Translations under genes and position numbers: made by a program | Shown here: one piece after another, positions 1-5,002 of the stretch | Layout of the letters: every line of letters starts with the position of its first letter | Numbering within the stretch: the stretch's first letter is position 1 | The notes under the pieces: generated by a model | What the model was told of the DNA's origin: nothing | The model's input: the letters and a program-made list of their open reading frames with translations, nothing else | Database searches by the model: none | NCBI GenBank assembly: GCA_018823385.1 | Contig: JAHJIK010000016.1 | Span: 1 to 10,237, forward strand | Length of the DNA: 10,237 bases | From: Patescibacteria group bacterium | Lineage (GTDB): Bacteria > Patescibacteriota > Minisyncoccia > Phycocordibacterales > Phycocordibacteraceae | Reading direction: 5' to 3'

Positions 1-2
1 CA

Positions 3-1622
3 ATTGGTATTGAAGGCGAAGTCAGTGACGAAGCCGAGACACGCAACCTGTATAGTCGTGACACGAGCGTCTTTACACGTACTCCTTCTCTTGTCGTGTA
101 TCCAAAAGATACTAACGACGTTTCAAAACTCGTACAGGATGTCGCCAGTGCTAAGCGGCACGGAGCAGATGTGTCGGTCACTGCACGTTCTGCGGGTACC
201 TGTATGTCAGGCGGATCACTCACGAATTCTGTGGTTGCCGTGTTCACCAAGCACATGAATCACATTCTTGAAGTTGGTGATGGATACGCCGTCACTGAAC
301 CTGGTGTCTACTATCGTGACTTTGAAAAAGCTACCCTTGAAAAGGGGTACTTACTTCCCTCGTACCCTGCCTCGCGGTCAATCGCTGCAATGGGCGGCAT
401 TCTGAATAACGATTCAGGTGGCGAACGAACCCTTGAATATGGAAAGACTCGTAAGTATGTGGAGGAAGTTGAAGTGGTGCTCGCTGATGGAACCATCACT
501 ACATTCAGGTCCCTCACCCCAACAGAACTTAAAAAGAAGAAAGAACTGAAAACCCTCGAGGGACAGATATATCGAAAGATGTCTGAACTCTTGGAAAAGA
601 ATGCCGATGCAATTGCACGAGCAAAGCCTGCAGTTTCCAAGAACTCAGCTGGGTATGCGCTCTGGGAGGTGCTCGACCCAAAGACCGGACGAATGAACTT
701 GGCCAAACTCATCACTGGTGCGCAAGGCACACTCGCGTTTGTTACCAAGATGAAACTCTCGCTCGTGAAGCCACAGCCATATCGCTCCATGCTCATCATC
801 TTCCTTTCTGATCTTGATGTACTTCCCGAGATTGTGACCCGCGTTCTGAAATCAAACCCAGAATCGTTTGAGTCATACGACGACCATACACTTCAACTTG
901 CCGTACGGTTCCTTCCTCAGATGTTGTTGCAGATGGGATACAAAGAGGCAGTTCGCCTTGGCTTCTCCTTCCTTCCTGAAGTGGGCATGGTACTTCGAAG
1001 CGGTGTTCCCAAACTAGTTCTGATGGCTGAGTTCTCAGAAGACACCCATGAGGAAGCACTGGCAAAAGCAAAGGAAGCTCAAGAAGCACTTCGAGACCTC
1101 AAGCTCCAAACACGCATTGCAAAGAATGAACAAGCTGCTGAAAAGTATTGGATTGTCCGCCGAGAAAGTTTTAGTCTTCTCCGCAAAAACCTATCAGGCC
1201 TTTACGCTTCCCCATTCATCGATGACTTTGTGGTGCCACCTGCCACATATCCATCATTCCTTCCGGAGCTCAATACCCTGCTTGGCAAATATAATTTGAT
1301 ATACACCATTGCTGGACACATTGGAAACGGTAACTTCCACATCATTCCATTGATGGATCTCTCAAAGCCAGAGGCTCGTCGGGTGATTCTAGAGCTCTCT
1401 CCGCTCGTCTACGCACTCGTTATCAAATACGGAGGCACCACTACCGGTGAACACAACGATGGCATCATCCGTACGCCATACCTTACTCAACTATTTGGCC
1501 ACAACATTGTGTCGTTATTTGAAGAGACAAAGCGAATATTTGACCCTCAAAACATCTTCAACCCTGGAAAGAAAGTTGGTGGCACGTTCAAGGATATTGA
1601 GCGCGACATGATTCACGGATAG
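3..1622 (+). CDS. FAD-linked oxidoreductase, GlcD/DLD (D-2-hydroxyacid dehydrogenase) type, 5'-truncated by window edge
   Basis: The frame is open to the left edge and 539 residues are visible. Numbering starts at the Ile at base 3. The GTG at 96 is not the start, because the residues before it already read as the conserved opening of a PCMH-type FAD domain (YSRD at 17-20, then VVYPKD). The FAD domain spans about 15-190: RSAGTCMSGG at 62-71, PASRS...GG at 122-140, and LITGAQGTL, which resembles the family's TGxxGTL. The FAD-oxidase C-terminal domain follows (about 230-525), with HIGNGNFH at 439-446, GEHNDG at 482-487 and FNPGKK at 519-524. The family oxidises 2-hydroxy acids such as D-lactate, glycolate or 2-hydroxyglutarate using FAD. 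The exact substrate cannot be read from sequence. The chain stops straight after the FAD-oxidase domain, so the C-terminal Fe-S region of the long fused versions is absent. No terminator is visible downstream. Confidence 0.9.
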   Translation: MGIEGEVSDEAETRNLYSRDTSVFTRTPSLVVYPKDTNDVSKLVQDVASAKRHGADVSVTARSAGTCMSGGSLTNSVVAVFTKHMNHILEVGDGYAVTEPGVYYRDFEKATLEKGYLLPSYPASRSIAAMGGILNNDSGGERTLEYGKTRKYVEEVEVVLADGTITTFRSLTPTELKKKKELKTLEGQIYRKMSELLEKNADAIARAKPAVSKNSAGYALWEVLDPKTGRMNLAKLITGAQGTLAFVTKMKLSLVKPQPYRSMLIIFLSDLDVLPEIVTRVLKSNPESFESYDDHTLQLAVRFLPQMLLQMGYKEAVRLGFSFLPEVGMVLRSGVPKLVLMAEFSEDTHEEALAKAKEAQEALRDLKLQTRIAKNEQAAEKYWIVRRESFSLLRKNLSGLYASPFIDDFVVPPATYPSFLPELNTLLGKYNLIYTIAGHIGNGNFHIIPLMDLSKPEARRVILELSPLVYALVIKYGGTTTGEHNDGIIRTPYLTQLFGHNIVSLFEETKRIFDPQNIFNPGKKVGGTFKDIERDMIHG

Positions 1623-1650
1623 TTCCTATCCCCACTCCCCGTTTCAGTTC

Positions 1651-1679
1651 TTGTGAATTTTACGTATATATAGCATAGT
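1651..1679 (+). promoter_or_regulatory. candidate promoter of the RRM protein gene
   Basis: TTGTGA at 1651-1656 (4 of 6 to the -35 consensus) is followed after 17 nt by CATAGT at 1674-1679 (4 of 6 to -10), in an AT-rich stretch. It would start transcription near 1686, giving a leader of about 87 nt that begins just before the inverted repeats. An alternative -10, TTATAC at 1751-1756, would give a leader of about 10-15 nt and has no good -35. This is inference from motif and spacing only. Confidence 0.3.
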
Positions 1680-1687
1680 GGTAGTAA

Positions 1688-1768
1688 CTCGCAGGTTTTT
1701 GAGCACGGTAGAGCGTTCTAATCGTTTTCCAGTTCAGTAGCTGCGAGAACTTATACGTATTCGAACGC
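1688..1768 (+). promoter_or_regulatory. structured 5' leader with two interleaved inverted repeats
   Basis: CTCGCAG at 1688-1694 is perfectly complementary to CTGCGAG at 1741-1747. GCGTTC at 1713-1718 is perfectly complementary to GAACGC at 1763-1768. The order is A-B-A'-B', so the two helices would form a pseudoknot or compete as alternative folds. The second helix ends 4 nt before the ATG of the RNA-binding protein, and no Shine-Dalgarno sequence is seen there. A fold controlling start access is plausible for an RRM protein gene, but this rests on inspection alone. Confidence 0.35.
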
Positions 1769-1772
1769 CCAC

Positions 1773-2117
1773 ATGGCTACATGCAAGCTTTATGTTGGAG
1801 GTATTCCATACCGCACAACAGAAGATGAGATGCGCACTGCTTTTGAAGAAGCTGGTACCGTCACATCCGTTAGTATTATCAGTGATCGTATGACCGGCCG
1901 CTCACGCGGATTCGGCTTCGTTGAAATGGCCTCTGAGGCTGAAGGCCAGGCGGCTATTGACCGCTGGGACGGAAAAGATTTCGACGGTCGCATGCTATCA
2001 GTTTCGATGGCACGTCCACAGGGCGAGCGCCCACCTCGTGATGACAATCGTGGTGGAGGCGATCGTGGTGGATTCGGCGGCGGAAACGATCGCGGAGGAT
2101 ACGGCGGCGGCTACTAA
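1773..2117 (+). CDS. RRM-domain RNA-binding protein with glycine-rich tail
   Basis: 114 aa. There is a single canonical RRM over residues 4-80: RNP2 is LYVGGI at 6-11 and RNP1 is RGFGFVEM at 45-52. The aromatic positions Y7, F47 and F49 that stack on RNA bases are all present. A charged linker (PRDDNR) leads into a Gly/Arg/Tyr/Phe-rich tail (residues 93-114) with repeated DRGG and FGGG/YGGG units. The architecture matches bacterial Rbp and plant GRP-type proteins, which bind single-stranded RNA and often act as cold-responsive RNA chaperones. That role here is inference. The gene is monocistronic, with about 100 nt of leader and its own terminator 16 nt after the stop. No Shine-Dalgarno precedes the ATG at 1773. 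There is no in-frame ATG between the upstream gene and this one that would extend the RRM. Confidence 0.95.
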   Translation: MATCKLYVGGIPYRTTEDEMRTAFEEAGTVTSVSIISDRMTGRSRGFGFVEMASEAEGQAAIDRWDGKDFDGRMLSVSMARPQGERPPRDDNRGGGDRGGFGGGNDRGGYGGGY

Positions 2118-2133
2118 ACTGCTCTCGACGCAC

Positions 2134-2161
2134 AAAGACACTCTTTCGGGAGTGTCTTTTG
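2134..2161 (+). terminator. intrinsic terminator of the RRM protein gene
   Basis: AAAGACACTC (2134-2143) pairs perfectly with GAGTGTCTTT (2150-2159) around a TTTCGG loop, effectively a UUCG tetraloop closed by a U-G wobble. A T-rich end follows (TTTTGCTTT). It lies 16 nt after the stop codon at 2117. Confidence 0.9.
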
Positions 2162-2197
2162 CTTTATCGGTATACGCATGACATGATATCGACTGCG

Positions 2198-2225
2198 TTC
2201 ACAAGGATTGTGTTTGGCTTATACG
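2198..2225 (+). promoter_or_regulatory. candidate promoter upstream of the 41-aa peptide
   Basis: TTCACA at 2198-2203 (5 of 6 to TTGACA) lies 16 nt before TATACG at 2220-2225 (4 of 6 to TATAAT). It sits just after the terminator that isolates the upstream gene. A start near 2232 would leave a leader of about 80 nt before the Shine-Dalgarno at 2302. Apart from this promoter and leader, nothing else is seen between 2162 and 2301. Confidence 0.35.
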
Positions 2226-2301
2226 CCTCATTTATGCGGCACCAGCTGGGACTGATGTTCCTTGGGGCATGCGTGCTTACCGGCCTTCCGCCTTTCTCTT
2301 C

Positions 2302-2306
2302 AGGAG
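2302..2306 (+). promoter_or_regulatory. strong Shine-Dalgarno deciding the peptide start
   Basis: AGGAG is followed by three consecutive in-frame ATGs (2307, 2310, 2313). Only the third has normal spacing (6 nt). The motif is notable because most other starts in the window lack any Shine-Dalgarno. Confidence 0.7.
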
Positions 2307-2312
2307 ATGATG

Positions 2313-2438
2313 ATGAAAATACGACAAGTACTACTCGTTGTGATTCTAATGGTCATGGCGGGAAGTTCCCTGTTCGGACTGTTTCGGCTGCGACTGGACC
2401 ATGCTTCCACGCAGCAGTCGACCACTTCGAGGCCTTAG
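2313..2438 (+). CDS. small single-pass membrane peptide (41 aa), hypothetical
   Basis: The peptide begins MKIRQ, then has a continuous hydrophobic segment at about residues 6-24 (VLLVVILMVMAG...LFGLF). A basic patch follows (R25, R27), then a polar Ser/Thr/Gln tail ending in SRP. It could be a single transmembrane peptide or a signal-anchor. There is no cysteine, so it is not a lipoprotein. The start is set by AGGAG at 2302-2306; ATGs at 2310 and 2307 would add one or two Met. A terminator begins 19 nt after the stop, so it looks like a self-contained cistron. I do not recognise a family. The +2-shifted frame through 2234-2449 is also open and starts with a hydrophobic stretch, but it has no ribosome binding site, so this frame is preferred. 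Small hydrophobic type I toxins have a similar build, but nothing specific supports that role. Confidence 0.6.
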   Translation: MKIRQVLLVVILMVMAGSSLFGLFRLRLDHASTQQSTTSRP

Positions 2439-2457
2439 GGTTTCGATAGAAAGAAAG

Positions 2458-2490
2458 ACGGACCTCCATCGCGGGGTCCGTTTACTTATA
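2458..2490 (+). terminator. intrinsic terminator of the 41-aa peptide
   Basis: ACGGACCTC (2458-2466) pairs with GGGGTCCGT (2473-2481), nine pairs including one T-G wobble, with a 6-nt loop. It is followed by TTTACTTATA. The right arm and tail share CGGGGTCCGTTT with the terminator at 2935-2966. Confidence 0.8.
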
Positions 2491-2494
2491 CTCC

Positions 2495-2523
2495 TTGATT
2501 CTATCCGCTCGATGTGCGATACC
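2495..2523 (+). promoter_or_regulatory. candidate promoter of the lipoprotein gene
   Basis: TTGATT at 2495-2500 and GATACC at 2518-2523 are 17 nt apart, between the preceding terminator and the Shine-Dalgarno at 2540. The -10 is a weak match (3 of 6). TATACT at 2487-2492 is a better -10 but lacks a -35 and overlaps the terminator tail. One of the two must serve this gene if the upstream terminator works. Confidence 0.25.
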
Positions 2524-2539
2524 GTATGTTGGCTTGTAC

Positions 2540-2544
2540 AGGAG
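2540..2544 (+). promoter_or_regulatory. strong Shine-Dalgarno deciding a GTG start
   Basis: AGGAG ends 7 nt before the GTG at 2552. The 8-nt context CAGGAGAT (2539-2546) is identical to that before the 41-aa peptide (2301-2308). Confidence 0.75.
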
Positions 2545-2551
2545 ATATATA

Positions 2552-2929
2552 GTGACTAAGAAAATATGCATAGCGCTGTTTGTGATGCTCGTTGCATGCA
2601 GCCAACAACCTGCAACCGAACAATTCAGCGCCTGCCGTCTTCACGTTCCGCAAGAAATCTATTCGAATTCTCCGCGATGGAATGCTCGAAAGCTTCTTGC
2701 CATATACGTATACGGCACGAAGGAGGCGTTCGGTGGCGTTGTTGCCTCGGAACCGCCTGGCTGCGACATTTATCTTTCAGCTGCAACCAAAGAGCTTTTG
2801 AAGATCGATGATGTCGAAGACCGAATGACGATCATTCGCGAATATGCGAAGAGGGCGAAAAATGAGGGTGAGCTTGACGTTCACCAGAACATCAACAAGA
2901 TGGGCAACATCGAGGATGTTCTCTTCTAA
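2552..2929 (+). CDS. putative lipoprotein, function unknown (125 aa)
   Basis: The GTG at 2552 is chosen over ATG 2495. It has a perfect ribosome binding site and places a clean lipoprotein signal at the N-terminus: MTKK, hydrophobic ICIALFVML, then lipobox LVAC with Cys16 as the predicted lipidated residue. The mature part (about 110 aa) is soluble, with two further cysteines (C28 and C71 in this numbering) and a charged C-terminal half rich in Glu, Asp, Lys and Arg that looks helical. I do not recognise the family. Export followed by anchoring to the membrane is the inferred fate, and the two mature cysteines might form a disulfide. The gene is a single cistron between two terminators. Its layout mirrors the 41-aa peptide cassette upstream. 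Confidence 0.8.
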   Translation: MTKKICIALFVMLVACSQQPATEQFSACRLHVPQEIYSNSPRWNARKLLAIYVYGTKEAFGGVVASEPPGCDIYLSAATKELLKIDDVEDRMTIIREYAKRAKNEGELDVHQNINKMGNIEDVLF

Positions 2930-2934
2930 CCAAT

Positions 2935-2966
2935 CGGGACCCGGAAGAACTACGGGGTCCGTTTTG
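2935..2966 (+). terminator. intrinsic terminator of the lipoprotein gene
   Basis: GGACCC (2937-2942) pairs with GGGTCC (2955-2960) around a 12-nt loop, followed by GTTTTGCTATTT. It starts 7 nt after the stop at 2929. On the minus strand the same stem is not followed by a T-run, so it probably does not terminate the convergent DUF1360 gene efficiently. Confidence 0.7.
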
Positions 2967-3395
2967 CTATTTCCCTTGCACCTGTTTCTTCTTTCCTTCT
3001 GCGTGCCACCCGACGAGGTTGGTGAGAATCTGGAAGAATGATGCGACTGAGGCGAGTGCGAGAATAAGGATAAGGGGCCATGCATATGGTGTTGCAAAGT
3101 ATGCAAACACGACAAGATAGCTAAACCACAACCCGATGCACCATGGACAATTCACCAGCTGTGCAAGCGTGCCGAGGAAGGTGTTTGGTTCTGACTGCCC
3201 TAACCAATCACGCAGGAATTGTGTGATGTGGTCATACGCGAAAAGTCGTATGAGTCTAAAGATTGCTAGAGACAAGAGGAAGAATTCCCATGGAGCAATC
3301 CACGTGATTAACTCAGCCTCGATAAGCCACTGCAGCCCCATGCCCATTAGTGCTAAGAAAAATACTGAAAAGAAAAGACTCCAAAATGTTCGCAT
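2967..3395 (-). CDS. DUF1360 family integral membrane protein
   Basis: 142 aa, minus strand. Predicted membrane segments lie at about 5-25, 33-52, 88-105 and 106-126, with a short Lys-rich C-terminus (KKKQVQGK). The signature is VNCPWCIGLW at 81-90, in which C83-P-W-C86 followed by GxW is the DUF1360 hallmark. An amphipathic loop between membrane segments 2 and 3 carries TQFLRDWLG. The family is widespread in bacteria, including sporulation-associated and phage-linked members, but has no established biochemical role. The CPWC pair could bind metal or be redox active (inference). The start at 3395 sits 6 nt after a -10-like TACACT, and no usable Shine-Dalgarno is present. The gene is divergent from prmC with only 29 bases between the two starts. 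Confidence 0.85.
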   Translation of the reverse strand: MRTFWSLFFSVFFLALMGMGLQWLIEAELITWIAPWEFFLLSLAIFRLIRLFAYDHITQFLRDWLGQSEPNTFLGTLAQLVNCPWCIGLWFSYLVVFAYFATPYAWPLILILALASVASFFQILTNLVGWHAEGKKKQVQGK

Positions 3396-3401
3396 GCCTT
3401 T

Positions 3402-3407
3402 AGTGTA
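3402..3407 (-). promoter_or_regulatory. candidate -10 of the DUF1360 gene, start-proximal
   Basis: On the minus strand TACACT (4 of 6 to TATAAT) is followed by exactly 6 nt and then the ATG at 3395. The same ATACACTA-N5-ATG arrangement precedes hisS. Initiation about 7 nt after the hexamer would make the message leaderless. No good -35 was found at normal spacing. Confidence 0.35.
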
Positions 3408-3412
3408 TGAGG

Positions 3413-3418
3413 TATATA
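3413..3418 (+). promoter_or_regulatory. candidate -10 of the prmC operon, start-proximal
   Basis: TATATA (5 of 6 to TATAAT) is followed by 6 nt and the ATG at 3425. It supports 3425 over the in-frame ATG at 3407, which would lie upstream of the predicted transcript start. A weak GAGG at 3409-3412 is the only Shine-Dalgarno-like string, 12 nt from the ATG. Confidence 0.35.
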
Positions 3419-3424
3419 GATAGA

Positions 3425-4171
3425 ATGCTAGTCAACGATATGGATATCCCCCGAGAGGACATCGAGTCCCTTATTCGGGATAAATATGAAGGCGACCGTT
3501 TCGTCGATCTGACAAGCGATATAGAGCGGCTCCGGCGTGGCGAGCCGCTTGCGTATGTAATTGGATGGATTCCCTTCTTAGATCTTCACATTGACCTAAC
3601 CTCAAAGCCCCTCATTCCGCGCACCGAGACTGAGTGGTGGACCGAGCAGCTTATACAGCACCTTCAGGAAACAAACGGCGACACACCATTCTCACTCCTT
3701 GATCTCTGCGCCGGCTCAGGTGCTATTGGTCTTGCAGTGCTTTCAACATTTCCACATGCCACCGTTACCTTTTCGGAACTCGTACCTGCACATGGAGAAC
3801 AGATCATACAGAACGCTGCGATAAACGGAATTGATGCTTCGCGTGTTGATGTTCGCGTTGGGAACGTGTTTGAACCTATCGGAACAGATACTTTCGATAT
3901 CATTGCGACGAACCCGCCATACATTCCTTCAGATCGCACACTTGAAGACACTCTCTCCTTTGAACCGAGCGAAGCGCTCTATTCTGGCAGCAGCGGTATG
4001 GATGTTATCACTCGCATTTGTACTGAGGCGCAAGATCACATCAATCTTAATGGCGAACTATGGATGGAGTGTGATGTGAGTAACATTGAGATGGCACAGG
4101 CACTCATTCCAGGAAGCACTATACGCACAGACCAGTATGGGAGACCGCGCGTGCTCGTGGGATACTTCTAG
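3425..4171 (+). CDS. prmC: PrmC/HemK-type protein-(glutamine-N5) methyltransferase
   Basis: 248 aa from ATG 3425; ATG 3407 would add MRYIDR. The N-terminal part is short and ends in the hallmark GEPLAYVIG (39-47) and LIPRTETE (63-70), where the family normally has IPRPETE. SAM motif I is LDLCAGSGAIG (92-102). The catalytic NPPY is N163-Y166, which positions the glutamine side chain of the substrate. PrmC methylates the GGQ glutamine of peptide release factors RF1 and RF2, raising termination efficiency. The substrate is assigned from family knowledge and no release factor gene is visible here. The reduced N-terminal helical domain compared with the usual length of about 280 aa fits Patescibacteria-type homologs. 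It is the first gene of a packed operon, and the next start lies 1 nt after its stop. Confidence 0.88.
   Translation: MLVNDMDIPREDIESLIRDKYEGDRFVDLTSDIERLRRGEPLAYVIGWIPFLDLHIDLTSKPLIPRTETEWWTEQLIQHLQETNGDTPFSLLDLCAGSGAIGLAVLSTFPHATVTFSELVPAHGEQIIQNAAINGIDASRVDVRVGNVFEPIGTDTFDIIATNPPYIPSDRTLEDTLSFEPSEALYSGSSGMDVITRICTEAQDHINLNGELWMECDVSNIEMAQALIPGSTIRTDQYGRPRVLVGYF
4158..4166 (+). promoter_or_regulatory. possible extended -10 inside the prmC 3' end
   Basis: TG-G-GATACT fits TGn plus a -10 (4 of 6) and ends exactly 6 nt before ATG 4173, as at the other start-proximal elements here. It also encodes the last residues of PrmC (Gly-Tyr-Phe), so the match may be coincidental. Co-transcription from the prmC promoter is the simpler explanation. 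Confidence 0.2.
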
Positions 4172-4172
4172 T

Positions 4173-4403
4173 ATGAGTAGTTCGAGCATATCAGTCATTA
4201 GTCTGGCTTCCTTGTTCTCATCCCCTGAAGTGCTGGCGATACTTTTCACCCTCATTTTTATTGTATGGGTTATCTACTCTATTATCGCGGGATACCATTG
4301 GGTACGATATGGATACGACTCTTGGATGTCGACGCCTGCTATTGCCGTGCATCTATTTATCTCAGGCGTGCTGATGATATATGCCGTGTCAGGATTTAAA
4401 TAA
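4173..4403 (+). CDS. small two-transmembrane protein, unknown function (76 aa)
   Basis: The ATG at 4173 lies 1 nt after the prmC stop. A longer in-frame reading from 4086 overlaps prmC heavily and is rejected. A polar Ser-rich N-terminus (MSSSS) precedes a first membrane helix at about 19-42 (VLAILFTLIFIVWVIYSII). A short loop with aromatics and charges follows (YHWVRYGYDSW, 41-51), then a second helix at about 54-73 and the end at GFK. No family is recognised. The tight spacing to prmC and to the bPH2 protein (2-nt gap) argues for translational coupling. The adjacency to another membrane protein suggests that the two might act together (inference). Confidence 0.75.
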   Translation: MSSSSISVISLASLFSSPEVLAILFTLIFIVWVIYSIIAGYHWVRYGYDSWMSTPAIAVHLFISGVLMIYAVSGFK

Positions 4404-4405
4404 CT

Positions 4406-4978
4406 ATGGAATTTCACCTTGAATTTGGAGAACACATTACTGCATCAGTACGAAAGCACTGGTTTGTATTTGTGCTTGAACTTATTCCCTTTGCTCTACT
4501 GGCGATTCTCCCTTCTGCATTCCCGTATGTCCTTGATGCGTTCCGCAACCTAACGGCAGTGTACTCAGAAGGCTCAGCTGTTGCTGCGCTTACGCAATTC
4601 AATATGGACAGTCCATGGCTTCGCTTCCTTCATGGTATGTGGCTTCTCCTTATATGGTGCGGCGCCTTCAACACATTCACTCGCTACTATTTGAATATGT
4701 GGATTATCACCTCAACGCGCATTGTGTATATCCACCAGTATGGATTCTTTAGTCGCGAGGTATCAAGCTTCCTTTTGAACCACGTACAGGACGTAACGAC
4801 TGAAGTGTATGGACTCTTTGCCACCGTACTTGGATACGGACGGTTGAATGTGGAAACGGCAGGTGATAGCTCAAAGACATTCCATATGGATGGAATTCCT
4901 GACCCGACTCGATACCGCGATTTGATTATGAAAGAGATTGCGAACCTACATAAGGTGCCGGGAAAGTTTCATCTGTAA
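4406..4978 (+). CDS. bPH2 (DUF304/YdbS-like) PH-domain membrane protein
   Basis: 190 aa. Two membrane helices lie at about 18-44 and 72-96, separated by a loop of about 25 residues. A cytoplasmic domain from about 97 onward reads WIITSTRIVYIHQYGFFSRE, then LNHVQDVTTEVYGLFATVLGYGRLNVETAG. This matches bacterial PH domains of the bPH2/DUF304 type (the TxxRI, G-hFxR and Q-DVxxxxGhh...GhGxhxh pattern). Such proteins are membrane-anchored scaffolds of unknown ligand. The start is ATG 4406, 2 nt after the previous stop. The only Shine-Dalgarno-like string is AGGA at 4391-4394, 11 nt away. Downstream, hisS starts after 24 nt. Confidence 0.82.
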   Translation: MEFHLEFGEHITASVRKHWFVFVLELIPFALLAILPSAFPYVLDAFRNLTAVYSEGSAVAALTQFNMDSPWLRFLHGMWLLLIWCGAFNTFTRYYLNMWIITSTRIVYIHQYGFFSREVSSFLLNHVQDVTTEVYGLFATVLGYGRLNVETAGDSSKTFHMDGIPDPTRYRDLIMKEIANLHKVPGKFHL

Positions 4979-4987
4979 CCAGTCATT

Positions 4988-4996
4988 TGATACACT
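4988..4996 (+). promoter_or_regulatory. candidate extended -10 directly before hisS
   Basis: TG-A-TACACT (TGn plus 4 of 6 to TATAAT) ends 6 nt before the hisS ATG. It is in the only sizeable gap inside the operon (24 nt) and there is no Shine-Dalgarno. An internal promoter giving a leaderless hisS message fits this. TTTCAT at 4967-4972 with an 18-nt spacer is the best but weak -35. Confidence 0.4.
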
Positions 4997-5002
4997 AGCT
5001 AT

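Noticed and set aside
311..799. 162-codon open frame on the minus strand
   Set aside because: It is antisense to the FAD-binding domain, whose motifs are clear, and the translation has no recognisable domain.
1671..1747. tRNA-like strings (two GGTAG D-loop-like pieces and GTTCTAATC) between the FAD gene and the RRM gene
   Set aside because: The GAGC strings flanking the D-loop-like piece are not complementary. There is no GTTCRANNC T-arm, no acceptor stem at the right distance and no CCA. The only stem spans about 60 nt, too short for a tRNA.
2159..2449. 96-codon open frame on the plus strand as the main gene of this stretch
   Set aside because: It has no ribosome binding site at 2159 or at the internal ATG 2234, starts inside the preceding terminator, and its C-terminal half looks random. 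The overlapping 41-aa frame has the strong Shine-Dalgarno. It is kept only as an alternative under the findings.
4086..4172. N-terminal extension of the 76-aa membrane protein upstream to 4086
   Set aside because: It would overlap the conserved C-terminus of PrmC by more than 80 nt, whereas ATG 4173 directly follows the prmC stop.
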